Part shown: positions 29,500-38,724 of the stretch, piece after piece
How positions within the stretch are numbered: the stretch's first letter is position 1
How the letters are laid out: every line of letters begins with the position of its first letter
DNA from: an uncultured Pelagibacteraceae bacterium
GTDB lineage: Bacteria > Pseudomonadota > Alphaproteobacteria > Pelagibacterales > Pelagibacteraceae
NCBI GenBank assembly: GCA_902518165.1
Contig: CABYFB010000003.1
Span: 62,001-126,000, forward strand
Length of the DNA stretch: 64,000 nucleotides
Reading direction: 5' to 3'
Translations under genes and position numbers: made by a program
The notes under the pieces: generated by a model
Seen by the model: only the letters and a program-made list of their open reading frames with translations
Told to the model about the DNA's origin: nothing
The model's database searches: none

Positions 29500-29857
29500 T
29501 GCCAGATAAATGACTTGTCGCTTTAATTTATTAAAGAGGAAAGTCCGGGCTCTACAAAGACACAGTGCCAGTTAATTGCTGGCGGGGGCAACCCTAGGGA
29601 CAGTGCCACAGAAAATAAACCGCCTTATCAAGGCAAGGGTGAAAAGGTGTGGTAAGAGCACACCGGCTATGTTGGTAACAACTAGCGCATGGAAAACCCC
29701 ACTGGGAGCAAGACTGAGTAGAGATGACATTGTTAGAAATAACTAAAAGCAGTCTTTGGCTAGTCATCAGGGTTAGTTGCTTGAGCTTTAAAGTGATTTA
29801 AAGCCTAGATAAATGATAAGTTTAAATGACAGAACCCGGCTTATAGTTTATCTGGCA
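29500..29857 (+). ncRNA. rnpB: RNase P RNA, class A
   Basis: The catalytic RNA of RNase P, which matures tRNA 5' ends. The P4-forming conserved strands are visible: GAGGAAAGTCCGGGCTC near 29534-29551 and the downstream ACAGAACCCGGCTTA near 29829-29843. The ends TGCCAGATAAA (29500-29510) and TTTATCTGGCA (29847-29857) are complementary and form P1. Internal GGCGGGGGCAACCCTAGGGACAG and GTGAAAAGGTG segments match bacterial type A. Length (about 358) is normal. It lies between the amidase gene and the MraZ operator; no terminator hairpin beyond P1 is obvious. Confidence 0.95.
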
Positions 29858-29920
29858 TTTCATTAAAATTAATCCAAATAATTATTAAATATTTACATTA
29901 GAGTTCAATAATATTAGCTA

Positions 29921-29949
29921 TTGACGCTAACAAATAAAACCCATAATAT
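29921..29949 (+). promoter_or_regulatory. Candidate mraZ/dcw promoter
   Basis: TTGACG at 29921-29926 resembles the -35 box. Two possible -10 boxes follow: CATAAT at 29942-29947 (15-base spacer, 5 of 6 matches) or TAATAT at 29944-29949 (17-base spacer). Either overlaps the first CCCA box of the presumed MraZ operator, so bound MraZ would block polymerase. It is the only promoter-like sequence seen between rnpB and mraZ. Confidence 0.5.
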
Positions 29950-29963
29950 CCCATAAAAACCCA
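29940..29963 (+). promoter_or_regulatory. Putative MraZ operator: three CCCA boxes at 10-bp spacing
   Basis: CCCA occurs at 29940-29943, 29950-29953 and 29960-29963, in the pattern CCCAT-N5-CCCAT-N5-CCCAA. Read on the other strand these are TGGG direct repeats with 10-bp periodicity. Known MraZ sites in E. coli are TGGG repeats of this kind just upstream of mraZ. The exact period puts each box on the same DNA face, as expected for the ring-shaped MraZ oligomer. The boxes lie 21-44 bases before the mraZ ATG and overlap the candidate -10. Confidence 0.7.
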
Positions 29964-29983
29964 AATTTAGGATTATATGGTTT

Positions 29984-30439
29984 ATGTTTTTATCAACTTA
30001 CGAAAACAAATTGGACAAAAAGGGAAGGGTTTCGGTGCCTGCATCATATAGATCTTATTTATCAAATATTGGCTATAATGGTATAATTTGTTATCCATCT
30101 TTCAATAATCAGTGTATTGAGGCATGGCCACAAGATCGAATAGAAAAAATTTCAAACGCAATTGACTCTCTCAACCCTTTTGAAGAAAAAAAAGATTATT
30201 TTGCAACTTCTATATTATCTGAAAGTACAAACTTACAATTTGACAGTGAAGGAAGAGTACAAATAACTCCAAAATTATTAAAACATGCAAAAATTAAGAA
30301 TAGCATGTTATTTGTTGGTCAAGGTAAAACCTTTCAAATCTGGGAACCAACACTTTTTGAAAAATTTAGGGCAAACGCTAGAAAAAAATCAAATATTAAT
30401 AGAGCAAGTCTTAAATGGGAAAAACAATTTAATAACTAA
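29984..30439 (+). CDS. mraZ: Transcriptional regulator MraZ
   Basis: 151 residues with two SpoVT-AbrB-like MraZ repeats. The first starts [23 protein letters not shown] and the second contains [22 protein letters not shown], each with the DxKGR/DxxGR core. It represses the division and cell-wall cluster through TGGG repeats upstream of its own gene; such boxes are present here. Start choice: ATG 29984 (MFLSTYENK) fits the family N terminus. It is first in the cluster as usual, but the next gene is ftsZ rather than rsmH, with a good Shine-Dalgarno (GGGGAG) between them. Confidence 0.93.
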   Translation: MFLSTYENKLDKKGRVSVPASYRSYLSNIGYNGIICYPSFNNQCIEAWPQDRIEKISNAIDSLNPFEEKKDYFATSILSESTNLQFDSEGRVQITPKLLKHAKIKNSMLFVGQGKTFQIWEPTLFEKFRANARKKSNINRASLKWEKQFNN

Positions 30440-30450
30440 AAGGGGAGAAA

Positions 30451-31896
30451 ATGACAATAAACTTTAAAACACCAGATATAAAAGAACTTAAACCAAGAAT
30501 TCTAGTATTAGGAGTAGGTGGTGCTGGAGGAAATGCAATAAATGGAATGATTGATGCTGGTCTTCAGGGTGTAGAGTTTATTGCGGTTAATACAGATGCT
30601 CAAGATTTAAGATTAAGTAAGGCACAAACAAAAATACAAATGGGATTAAATTTAACTAAAGGGTTAGGAGCAGGCGCAAAATTAGATATAGGTCAAGCTG
30701 CTGCAGACGAGTCTTTAAATGAAATTGTAAATATATTGCAGGGTGCAAATATGGTTTTCATTACAGCCGGAATGGGTGGCGGGACTGGAACTGGATCTGC
30801 TCATGTAATTGCTAGAGCTGCTAAAGAACTTAATATCTTAACAGTTGGGGTTATAACTCTACCTTTCTTATATGAGGGACCGTCAAGAATGAGAAAAGCT
30901 CAACAAGGGTTAGAAGAACTTAGAAAACATGTTGATACTATTATAGTTGTTCCAAATCAAAATTTATTCAAGATTGCAAGTGAACAAACAACATTTGAAG
31001 AATCTTTTGCTTTATCAAATGATGTTTTGCTTCATGGTGTTCAAAGTATAACTGATTTAATGGTTAGACCGGGTCTTATTAACTTAGATTTTGCTGATGT
31101 TGAGACTGTTATGAGTTCAATGGGCAAAGCTATGATGGGTACGGGCCAAGCTGAAGGAGAAGGCAGAGCAGTCAAAGCTGCTGAGTCAGCAATTAATAAT
31201 CCATTGATTGACGATTATTCTTTAAAAGGGGCAAAAGGTCTTTTAGTTAATATCACTGGAGGTAAAGATTTAAAATTATTTGAAGTAGATGAAGCTGTGA
31301 ATAAAGTAAGAGCAGAAGTCGATCCAGAGGCAGAATTAATTATAGGAGCTATAACTGATGATAGTTTGGATGGATTAATGAGAGTTTCAATTGTTGCGAC
31401 TGCATTAGATGGACAACAACCTGAGCCTAAATCGGTAATAAATATGGTACATAGAATACAAAATAGAAATCCAGGTTATTCTGAGTTTTCAAATTCTACA
31501 TCAACTCAATCATTCCAATTTACTAATAATAACTCAATAATTACTAATGGAGCTAACGCTCTTAAAATAGATGAAGAAGAAAAAAATGAAGAATTGAGTT
31601 CTAAAAGCATAGATACTAATTATGCAAATGAGTCATCAAGCACTATATATGGTGAGGATTTAGAGCAAACCGAAGCACCTGTAGCTAGCTCAGTAAACTC
31701 TGAATTTGAAAGCAATATAGATGAGCAAGTATCTGAAAATAATGGTTTAGAGAATTTTGAGTTGAGTGATGACGATACCCCTGAGCTATTTAATTCAGAT
31801 GCTAACGAGGAGTTATCAACTTCAACAGAAGAGATAAACTCTGAGGAAGAAGAAGATTTAGAAATTCCAGCATTTTTGAGAAGACAAAAGAATTAA
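30451..31896 (+). CDS. ftsZ: Cell division protein FtsZ
   Basis: A 481-residue tubulin-like GTPase that forms the Z ring. The nucleotide-binding loop GGGTGTGSA is at 109-117, with GVGGAGGNA at 21-29 and NTDAQDL near 47. The T7 catalytic loop is [22 protein letters not shown]. An acidic, Ser/Asn-rich linker (about 325-470) joins the core to the C-terminal peptide [11 protein letters not shown], which binds FtsA and ZipA-type partners. A strong Shine-Dalgarno (GGGGAG, 7 bases before ATG) fits high expression. Position is unusual: between mraZ and rsmH instead of after ftsA. Confidence 0.97.
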   Translation: MTINFKTPDIKELKPRILVLGVGGAGGNAINGMIDAGLQGVEFIAVNTDAQDLRLSKAQTKIQMGLNLTKGLGAGAKLDIGQAAADESLNEIVNILQGANMVFITAGMGGGTGTGSAHVIARAAKELNILTVGVITLPFLYEGPSRMRKAQQGLEELRKHVDTIIVVPNQNLFKIASEQTTFEESFALSNDVLLHGVQSITDLMVRPGLINLDFADVETVMSSMGKAMMGTGQAEGEGRAVKAAESAINNPLIDDYSLKGAKGLLVNITGGKDLKLFEVDEAVNKVRAEVDPEAELIIGAITDDSLDGLMRVSIVATALDGQQPEPKSVINMVHRIQNRNPGYSEFSNSTSTQSFQFTNNNSIITNGANALKIDEEEKNEELSSKSIDTNYANESSSTIYGEDLEQTEAPVASSVNSEFESNIDEQVSENNGLENFELSDDDTPELFNSDANEELSTSTEEINSEEEEDLEIPAFLRRQKN

Positions 31897-31914
31897 TGGT
31901 CTTCAAAAAAATAA

Positions 31915-32907
31915 ATGAATGCCACCATAAATCTGGAAAAACATTTTCCAGTATTACTAAACGAATTAGTTAGTATTATTTCCCCTCTTTATGGTGGCAC
32001 ATTTATCGATTGCACATTTGGTGCAGGAGGTTACTCAAGAAAGATATTAGAGAATAACTTAAATAATATAATAGCACTAGATAGAGATAATTCTGTTAAT
32101 AGTATAGTTAATCAATTCCTCACAAAGTATAAAAAAAGATTTAAATTTTATAACAAAAAATTTTCAGATATTGATCAAATAAAGGAAGATAATATTAAAG
32201 CAATTATTTTTGACTTGGGATATTCATTAAATCAGATATCTGATCTAAATAGAGGTATATCTTTTAATAGCAAAGGCAAACTAGATATGAGAATGGGATT
32301 AAATGATTTTTCTTGTGACGATGTAATTTCAAAAATGACCCAACAAAGTCTTTTTAAAATTTTCAAGTATTTTGGTGATGAAAAATATGCAAAACCAATA
32401 TCAAAAAAAATAGTACAATTAAGAAAAAATAAAAAAATTAAAACTGAAAATTTAGTAGAAATCATTGAAGGTGTAAAAAAAAAGAAAAGTGGAAAAAATA
32501 AATCTACTAAAGTTTTTCAAGCTCTTAGAATTTTTGTAAATAAAGAGATAACCGAGCTGATATATGGTTTAATAAAAGCCTATAATATTTTGCCAGTTGG
32601 TGGAGTAATAGCAGTTGTTACTTTTCATTCTATCGAGGATAAAATAGTAAAGTTTTTCTTTAAAGAATATTCAGAAGTAAAAAATTCTTCTAGGTATTTA
32701 CCGAAAAATAATTCAACTAAAAAGTATTTTAATTTAACCCAAAAAAAACCTATAACTCCATCATCCAGTGAGATTAATATTAATCCTCCCTCAAGGTCAG
32801 CAAAACTTAGATTTGCTTATAAATTAGAGGACGGGTGTGATTTTAAAAAATTTGTAAATTATTTTAGTTATTTAAAAGAAATAGAAAATTTGAATTTTGA
32901 TGCTTAA
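31915..32907 (+). CDS. rsmH: 16S rRNA (cytosine(1402)-N(4))-methyltransferase
   Basis: 330 residues (former MraW). The N-terminal HFPVLLNELVSII and the SAM loop DCTFGAGGYSRKIL are typical. Other marks are DLGYSLNQISDLNRGISF, FQALRIFVNKEI, and the C-terminal TFHSIEDKIVKFFF...PSSSEININPPSRSAKLRFA. It N4-methylates C1402 of 16S rRNA in the P site. The start at 31915 lies 18 bases after the ftsZ stop. Its 3' end overlaps ftsL by 11 bases. Length is typical for the family. Confidence 0.94.
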   Translation: MNATINLEKHFPVLLNELVSIISPLYGGTFIDCTFGAGGYSRKILENNLNNIIALDRDNSVNSIVNQFLTKYKKRFKFYNKKFSDIDQIKEDNIKAIIFDLGYSLNQISDLNRGISFNSKGKLDMRMGLNDFSCDDVISKMTQQSLFKIFKYFGDEKYAKPISKKIVQLRKNKKIKTENLVEIIEGVKKKKSGKNKSTKVFQALRIFVNKEITELIYGLIKAYNILPVGGVIAVVTFHSIEDKIVKFFFKEYSEVKNSSRYLPKNNSTKKYFNLTQKKPITPSSSEININPPSRSAKLRFAYKLEDGCDFKKFVNYFSYLKEIENLNFDA

Positions 32908-33172
32908 AAGAATACTTATAACTATTCCAATCATATTTCTAATAGTTTCAACAACTTTAACGAAAAACTCTACAAAAAAACTCGACAAAAGTATCTTTGA
33001 GACTCAAGAGGACATCAGAGCTTTAAATGACATCTATGAGCTAGTTTTATTGGATTATAATTATCTTACATCACCAAATAAGCTAATGGAGTATTCCCAA
33101 ATATATTTTGAAAAAGAATTGAGAAAAAAAGAAATTATAGACTTAAAAACTTTTACTTTTAAAAATGAATAA
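32897..33172 (+). CDS. ftsL: FtsL-like division protein
   Basis: 91 residues: one N-terminal membrane span (about 5-22) then a short coiled-coil ectodomain ending in LLDYNYLTSPNKLMEYSQIYF. That last segment is the alphaproteobacterial FtsL pattern (hydrophobic-x-Y-Leu-x-Ser/Thr-Pro-x-x-Leu). FtsL joins FtsB and FtsQ to activate septal synthesis. Its place between rsmH and ftsI is the canonical ftsL slot. Sequence similarity is intrinsically low in this family, so the name relies on position plus topology. It overlaps both neighbours (11 bases with rsmH, 8 with ftsI). Confidence 0.8.
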   Translation: MMLKRILITIPIIFLIVSTTLTKNSTKKLDKSIFETQEDIRALNDIYELVLLDYNYLTSPNKLMEYSQIYFEKELRKKEIIDLKTFTFKNE

Positions 33173-34799
33173 TACTGAAGGAAATTTCAGATTTGAGAAA
33201 AATATATCAAATTTAAAAATATCATTTGAACGTATCTCGTTTATTTTCTTTATATTTTTTATAATTACAGCAATTTTTGTATCTAAAACAATATATTTAG
33301 GTTTTAAAAAAACTAATCAAATTCAAACTGTAAAAGAAAAAGAAAAATTTAGAGCCTCTATCTTGGATAGAGATGGAAATATTATTGCTAAGACGGTAAG
33401 GGTGACAAATTTAGGAATTAATCCGAATCAAATAGTAGACAAAGAAAAATTGCAAATTTCTTTAAGATTAATTTTTCCTGATAAGAACTTTGAAAAAGAA
33501 ATAAATGGAAAGAAATTTTTTTATGTAAAAAGAAAAATATCTCCTGAAAAACTTGAAAAAATTAAATTATTGGGTGAAAAATCTTTTAAAGAGGATGAAA
33601 ACATTGCTCGTGTATATCCTAATGGTAATCTTTTTAGTCATATATTAGGACAGATTGATACAGATAATAATGGTGTATCTGGTATAGAAAAATCTTTTGA
33701 TTATGAGTTAACTACTTCTAACAAGGCATTAAAGCTAACCTTAGATACTGAAATACAATATTTGACGAGACAAGAGTTATTAAAATTTCAAAGCATTTTT
33801 AATAGTTATGGAAGCACAGCTATTTTAATGAATATAAATAACGGAGAGATTCTTTCAATGGTTTCTCTTCCAGATTATGATTTAAATAAAAGAAAAAATA
33901 TTTCTGATAAAAAATTTTTAAATAGATCAACAAAAGGAGTATATGAACTTGGTTCTGTATTTAAAACTTTTACTTTAGCTGCTGGATTTCAACAAAATGT
34001 TGTTAGACAAGATACATTATTAGAAAATTTACCAAAAAAAATAAAATGTGCTGGGAGGTCAATTTCTGAATATGATATGGATATTCCATCCAGCCTTACA
34101 GCAGAAGAAATATTGATTAGATCAGGCAATATTGGTTCAATTAAAATTGCACAGAAAGTTGGATTAGAAAATTTTAGAAAGTTTTTAGAAGATTTAGATC
34201 TAATAAATAAAACACAATTTGATATCGAAGAAGTTGGAAATCCAATTCCATTTAAATGGGGCAAATGTAAACTCGCTACTTCTGCTTATGGTCATGGTAT
34301 AACAACAACCCCACTTCAACTTGCAAAAGGTTATGCAATAATAGCGAATGGTGGATATAAAATAAAACCAACTTTAATTAAAAAAGAGCCAAATATAAAG
34401 AAAGGTGAACAAATAATAAGTACAGAAAATTCAAGTAAAATTAATAAGATATTAAGAAAAATTGTAACATCAGAGAAGGGCACTGCTAATCTAGCCAACA
34501 TTGATGGTTATGAAATTGCAGGAAAAACAGGTACGGCCCAAAAGTCAATTAAGGGCAAATATTCAAAAAAAAAAGTAAATACTTTTGCTTCAATTTTCCC
34601 AGTATCTAATCCTAAATTTGTATTAATTGTTTTATTGGATGAACCAAAATTAAGTAAAACATATGTTTATGAATATAATATTAATGGAAAAAAAACAAAA
34701 ATAGTTGGAACACCTTTTAATACAGCTGGTTGGACTTCCGTTGAAGTTGCTAAAAATATAATTGAAAAAATTGGGCCTATTTTAGCCATAAAATATTAA
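33165..34799 (+). CDS. ftsI: Peptidoglycan transpeptidase FtsI (PBP3)
   Basis: A 544-residue class B penicillin-binding protein. One membrane anchor at about 24-46 is followed by a pedestal domain and the transpeptidase domain. The latter has the active-site Ser264-Val-Phe-Lys267, SGN at 320-322 and KTGT at 454-457. It crosslinks septal peptidoglycan with FtsW. The N-terminal RASILDRDGNIIAKT (about 63-77) is the family's dimerisation-domain start. Overlaps ftsL by 8 bases; murE-murF follows after 11 bases. Length is typical for alphaproteobacterial FtsI. Confidence 0.95.
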   Translation: MNNTEGNFRFEKNISNLKISFERISFIFFIFFIITAIFVSKTIYLGFKKTNQIQTVKEKEKFRASILDRDGNIIAKTVRVTNLGINPNQIVDKEKLQISLRLIFPDKNFEKEINGKKFFYVKRKISPEKLEKIKLLGEKSFKEDENIARVYPNGNLFSHILGQIDTDNNGVSGIEKSFDYELTTSNKALKLTLDTEIQYLTRQELLKFQSIFNSYGSTAILMNINNGEILSMVSLPDYDLNKRKNISDKKFLNRSTKGVYELGSVFKTFTLAAGFQQNVVRQDTLLENLPKKIKCAGRSISEYDMDIPSSLTAEEILIRSGNIGSIKIAQKVGLENFRKFLEDLDLINKTQFDIEEVGNPIPFKWGKCKLATSAYGHGITTTPLQLAKGYAIIANGGYKIKPTLIKKEPNIKKGEQIISTENSSKINKILRKIVTSEKGTANLANIDGYEIAGKTGTAQKSIKGKYSKKKVNTFASIFPVSNPKFVLIVLLDEPKLSKTYVYEYNINGKKTKIVGTPFNTAGWTSVEVAKNIIEKIGPILAIKY

Positions 34800-34810
34800 G
34801 AAATTTCAAA

Positions 34811-37639
34811 ATGAAGTTAAAAAATTTTTTCAAAAATTTAAAAAAAGAAATTAATTATAAAAGTTTCAATGGATTTGAATTTAATTCAAAAAAAATAAAA
34901 AAAAATTACATATTTTTTGCTATTAAAGGAAATAAAATTAATGGTAATGATTACATAAAAGAAGCAATAAAAAATGGAGCTAAAGTAATAGTATCAAATA
35001 AGTTTAAAACTGGAGTTAATAAAGATATAATTTATATTAAAGTAAGTGATCCTAGAATAGCTTTATCAAACTTTGCATCAAAATATTATTCTCAAAAACC
35101 AAAAAATATAATTGCTGTGACAGGTACAAACGGCAAATCATCCATAGCAAATTTTTACTATCAGATATTAAAACTTAATAAAAAAAAGGTAGCTTCAATT
35201 GGAACCCTGGGTGTCAAATCAGATAACGTCAATCATAAACTTGATAATACTACAGTTGATTCAATCACAATAAATAGATTACTTTCAAATTTAAAGCATA
35301 AAAAAATCGAAAATATAATATTAGAAGCCTCCAGTCATGGACTTCACCAAAAAAGATTACATGGTATAAAATTTAAAACTTCTATATTTACAAACCTTAG
35401 CAGGGATCATTTAGATTATCACAAAAATTATAAAAATTATTTAAATTCAAAATTAATTTTATTTAACGAATTAACAGAAAAAAACGGTAATTTAGTATAT
35501 GATGACGATATAAGACTCTCCCATATTTTTAAAAAAATTGCCAAAAGAAAGAAATTGAATTTATTTAGCATTGGAAAAAATAATAGTGATTTAAAAATTA
35601 TTTCAATAAAGATTTTTAATAATAATCAGTATGTAAAATTTTCTTACCAAAATAAACAATATCAATTTAAAACCAGCTTAATTGGAAAAATACAAATTAA
35701 AAATTTGATGATGGCGGTTGCTGCAGCACTTAGAAGCAATTTGAAAATTGATGATATTATTAAAAATCTTGAATATATTAAACCAACAAATGGAAGAATG
35801 GAGTTAGTTGGAAAAGCTAAAAATAATTCTATTGTAATTTTAGATTATGCTCATACTCCTGAAGCACTTGAAACTTGTATAAAAAATGTGAAAGAACAGT
35901 TTGGCCTAAGAAAAATTAACATTTTACTAGGATGTGGTGGTGAAAGAGACAAAGAAAAAAGACCAATAATGGGCAAAATTGTAAACAGATTATGCAATTT
36001 TATTTATCTTACAGATGACAACCCTAGAAATGAGAGTCCAAAAAAAATAAGAAATAGTATTAAGAAGTCAATTCTGCCATCTAAAATGATTGAAATACCA
36101 TCAAGAAAATTAGCTATAAGAAAAGCAATTTTAAATAGTAAGTCCGATGAAGTTCTGATTATTGCAGGGAAAGGACACGAAAGTACCCAAGAATATAATA
36201 TTAAAAAAAAATTTTCAGATAAAGATAATATAAGAAAATCTATAATTTTTAAAAATAGATCTTTATCAAATAATTGGAAATTAAATATACTTAAAGAAAT
36301 AATTAAAAATAAGAAATTAGATAAATTAAAAAATTTTAAAATAAGCACTAACTCAAAAGAATCGAATAGGGGTAAAATTTTCTTCGGAATTAAGGGCAAA
36401 TCTTTAAATGGTAGTGATTTTGCTGATGAGGCTATCAAAAATGGAGCAAAACTTGCCATACTTCAAAATACTAAAAATCTTAGTCAAAAAAAAATTAACG
36501 TCAAAAATACTTTAGAATTACTATTTAAATTATCACATAAAGTAAGAGTTTCTTCTAGCGCGTCTAATGTTGCAATAACAGGATCATCTGGTAAGACTTC
36601 ACTTAAAGAGCTATTGGGACAATGCTTACAAAAAAGTTATTCCACAATTTTTTCAAAAAATTCATTCAACAATAAATTTGGTTTACCTATCTCTCTAATA
36701 AATTTGGAGAGGAATACAATGTATGGAATATTTGAAATTGGCATGGATAGAAAAGGAGAGATAGATTTTTTATCACATGTAATTAAACCAGACATTGGAA
36801 TTATTACGAATATTACTTATGCACACGCTAAAAATTTTAGAACTTTATTTGATATTGCTAAAGCTAAATCAGAGATTATTTTCAATATAAGAAAAAATGG
36901 AACAATTGTATTAAATAAAGATGATAAATTCTTTGATTTTTTTTCAAAATTAGCAAAAAAAAATAATTTAAATATTATTTCTTTTGGAAAGCATAAAAAT
37001 TCTAATATTAGATTATATAAAATAAAAAAAACTAAAAAAAATTGCATTGTATGTGTTAGCGTTTACTCTAAAATTTATAATTTTAAAATTCATAATAATT
37101 TATTACCATATATAGAAAATATCTTAGCTTCCTTGGCAGTTTGTAAAAGTCTGAATATTATTGATAAAATAAAAAATAATTTTTTTTATAATTACAAAAT
37201 ACCAAATGGTAGAGGAAATATTAAGAAAATTACTATTGGTTCTAAAAAAGTAAATATAATAGATGAAAGTTATAACTCAAATCCATTGTCATTAAGTTTC
37301 TCAATTAAAAAATTTGATAATTTAAAAATAAATCCAAATAAAAAATTTTTACTTTTAGGTGATATGTTGGAATTAGGAAAATTTTCAAAAAAACTCCATA
37401 TTGAGGCGGCAAAAGAAATTAATAAGGCAAAATTCAAAAAATTGTTTGTTTATGGGAATAATATCATTGATACTTTCAACAAAATTAGAACACAAAAAAA
37501 AGGAAAAGTGCTTAAATCAACTAGTGATATTCTTAATATAATAAAAAATGATTTAAACAATAATGATTTCCTAATGATAAAAGGTTCAAATTCAACAGGT
37601 CTCAACAAAATAACAAAATATATTGGAACAAAATTTTAA
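34811..37639 (+). CDS. murE-murF: Fused MurE-MurF (meso-DAP-adding and D-Ala-D-Ala-adding ligases)
   Basis: One uninterrupted 942-codon frame holding two complete Mur ligases. The MurE half (about 1-480) has P-loop GTNGKSS at 105-111, the SHGLHQKR and SRDHLDYH segments, and DNPRNE at about 403, the motif that selects meso-diaminopimelate. The MurF half (about 490-942) has its own substrate-binding start (NRGKIFFGIKGKSLNGSDF), P-loop GSSGKTS at about 588-594, and ESYNSNP and LGDMLELG. It adds mDAP and then D-Ala-D-Ala to UDP-MurNAc-dipeptide. The stop overlaps the mraY start by one base. Fusions of this pair are known in a few lineages. Confidence 0.95.
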   Translation: MKLKNFFKNLKKEINYKSFNGFEFNSKKIKKNYIFFAIKGNKINGNDYIKEAIKNGAKVIVSNKFKTGVNKDIIYIKVSDPRIALSNFASKYYSQKPKNIIAVTGTNGKSSIANFYYQILKLNKKKVASIGTLGVKSDNVNHKLDNTTVDSITINRLLSNLKHKKIENIILEASSHGLHQKRLHGIKFKTSIFTNLSRDHLDYHKNYKNYLNSKLILFNELTEKNGNLVYDDDIRLSHIFKKIAKRKKLNLFSIGKNNSDLKIISIKIFNNNQYVKFSYQNKQYQFKTSLIGKIQIKNLMMAVAAALRSNLKIDDIIKNLEYIKPTNGRMELVGKAKNNSIVILDYAHTPEALETCIKNVKEQFGLRKINILLGCGGERDKEKRPIMGKIVNRLCNFIYLTDDNPRNESPKKIRNSIKKSILPSKMIEIPSRKLAIRKAILNSKSDEVLIIAGKGHESTQEYNIKKKFSDKDNIRKSIIFKNRSLSNNWKLNILKEIIKNKKLDKLKNFKISTNSKESNRGKIFFGIKGKSLNGSDFADEAIKNGAKLAILQNTKNLSQKKINVKNTLELLFKLSHKVRVSSSASNVAITGSSGKTSLKELLGQCLQKSYSTIFSKNSFNNKFGLPISLINLERNTMYGIFEIGMDRKGEIDFLSHVIKPDIGIITNITYAHAKNFRTLFDIAKAKSEIIFNIRKNGTIVLNKDDKFFDFFSKLAKKNNLNIISFGKHKNSNIRLYKIKKTKKNCIVCVSVYSKIYNFKIHNNLLPYIENILASLAVCKSLNIIDKIKNNFFYNYKIPNGRGNIKKITIGSKKVNIIDESYNSNPLSLSFSIKKFDNLKINPNKKFLLLGDMLELGKFSKKLHIEAAKEINKAKFKKLFVYGNNIIDTFNKIRTQKKGKVLKSTSDILNIIKNDLNNNDFLMIKGSNSTGLNKITKYIGTKF

Positions 37640-38724
37640 TGTTATTCGAACTTTTTTCAATTTTAGTTGATCAATTCAGTTTTCTTAATGTCTTTAAATA
37701 TTTAACAGTTAGAACTGGACTTTCTATGTTTACAGCTATGGCTGTTGTTTTTTTATTTGGAAACCCATTAATAAATTTTTTTTCATCTAAACAAATTCAT
37801 AACCCAATCAGACAAGATGGTCCAAGCGACCATATTATCAGAAAAATTGGAACTCCTACCATGGGAGGTATAATAATATTGTTAGGTGTATTTTCAGGAG
37901 TTTTATTGTGGGGTGATCTATCAAATCCATATAACTGGTTTTTAATTTATATTGCTGGATCTTTCGGATTGCTTGGAGCTTACGATGATTTTAAAAAAAT
38001 AAAGTTTAAAAGTTCTCAAGGTATTTCATCTAAACTTAAGTTTTCTATTCAAATAATTTTAGCTTTGATTGGTATATTTATACTTTATTCCACAAGTAAT
38101 TCTGAACAAATAAATGATCTTTATTTTCCTTTTTTCAAAAATTTAGTAATCAACCTTGGATGGTTCTTTATACCTTTTTATATGTTTATTTTAGTTGGAG
38201 CTTCAAATGCTGTTAATTTAACTGATGGTTTGGATGGATTAGCAACAGTTCCTGTTATGTTGGTTGCTGCTTGCTTTGCATTTATAAGTTATGTATCAGG
38301 TAATATAATTTTTTCAGATTATCTTCAGATCGCATATATAGAGGGCGTTGGAGAAGCCTCAATATTTTGTGGATCTATAATTGGAGCATGCTTAGGTTTC
38401 TTATGGTTTAATGCACCACCAGCAAAAATTTTTATGGGAGATACTGGATCATTATCTTTAGGAGGTTCATTAGGGGCAGTTGGCATAATAACTAAACACG
38501 AAATAGTTTTAGCAATAACAGGAGGTCTGTTTGTTTTAGAAGCTATATCTGTAATAGTTCAAGTTATTTCTTATAAATTTACTGGTAAACGAATATTTAG
38601 AATGGCGCCAATACATCACCATTTTGAAAAAAAAGGGTGGCCTGAGTCAACTGTTGTGATTAGGTTTTGGATAATATCAATTATTTTAGCAATGATTGGA
38701 CTGGCAACTTTGAAACTTAGATAA
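37639..38724 (+). CDS. mraY: Phospho-MurNAc-pentapeptide transferase (lipid I synthase)
   Basis: A 361-residue polytopic membrane enzyme with about ten helices. It joins UDP-MurNAc-pentapeptide to undecaprenyl phosphate to give lipid I. Conserved features: GTPTMGG near 75, LGAYDDFKK with the catalytic Asp pair around 115, NAVNLTDGLDGLA around 192-204, FMGDTGSLSLGG around 265 and the HHHFEKKGW segment near 325. The start codon shares a base with the murE-murF stop and the end shares a base with murD, so translation is tightly coupled. Length is normal. Confidence 0.96.
   Translation: MLFELFSILVDQFSFLNVFKYLTVRTGLSMFTAMAVVFLFGNPLINFFSSKQIHNPIRQDGPSDHIIRKIGTPTMGGIIILLGVFSGVLLWGDLSNPYNWFLIYIAGSFGLLGAYDDFKKIKFKSSQGISSKLKFSIQIILALIGIFILYSTSNSEQINDLYFPFFKNLVINLGWFFIPFYMFILVGASNAVNLTDGLDGLATVPVMLVAACFAFISYVSGNIIFSDYLQIAYIEGVGEASIFCGSIIGACLGFLWFNAPPAKIFMGDTGSLSLGGSLGAVGIITKHEIVLAITGGLFVLEAISVIVQVISYKFTGKRIFRMAPIHHHFEKKGWPESTVVIRFWIISIILAMIGLATLKLR

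Noticed and set aside
30285..30467. 60-codon plus-strand frame overlapping mraZ and the ftsZ start
   Set aside because: Overlaps two certain genes in another frame; low-complexity, no homology pattern.
36004..36459. 151-codon minus-strand frame inside murE-murF
   Set aside because: Leu/Phe-rich shadow of a Lys/Asn-rich coding strand; such long shadows are expected at this base composition.
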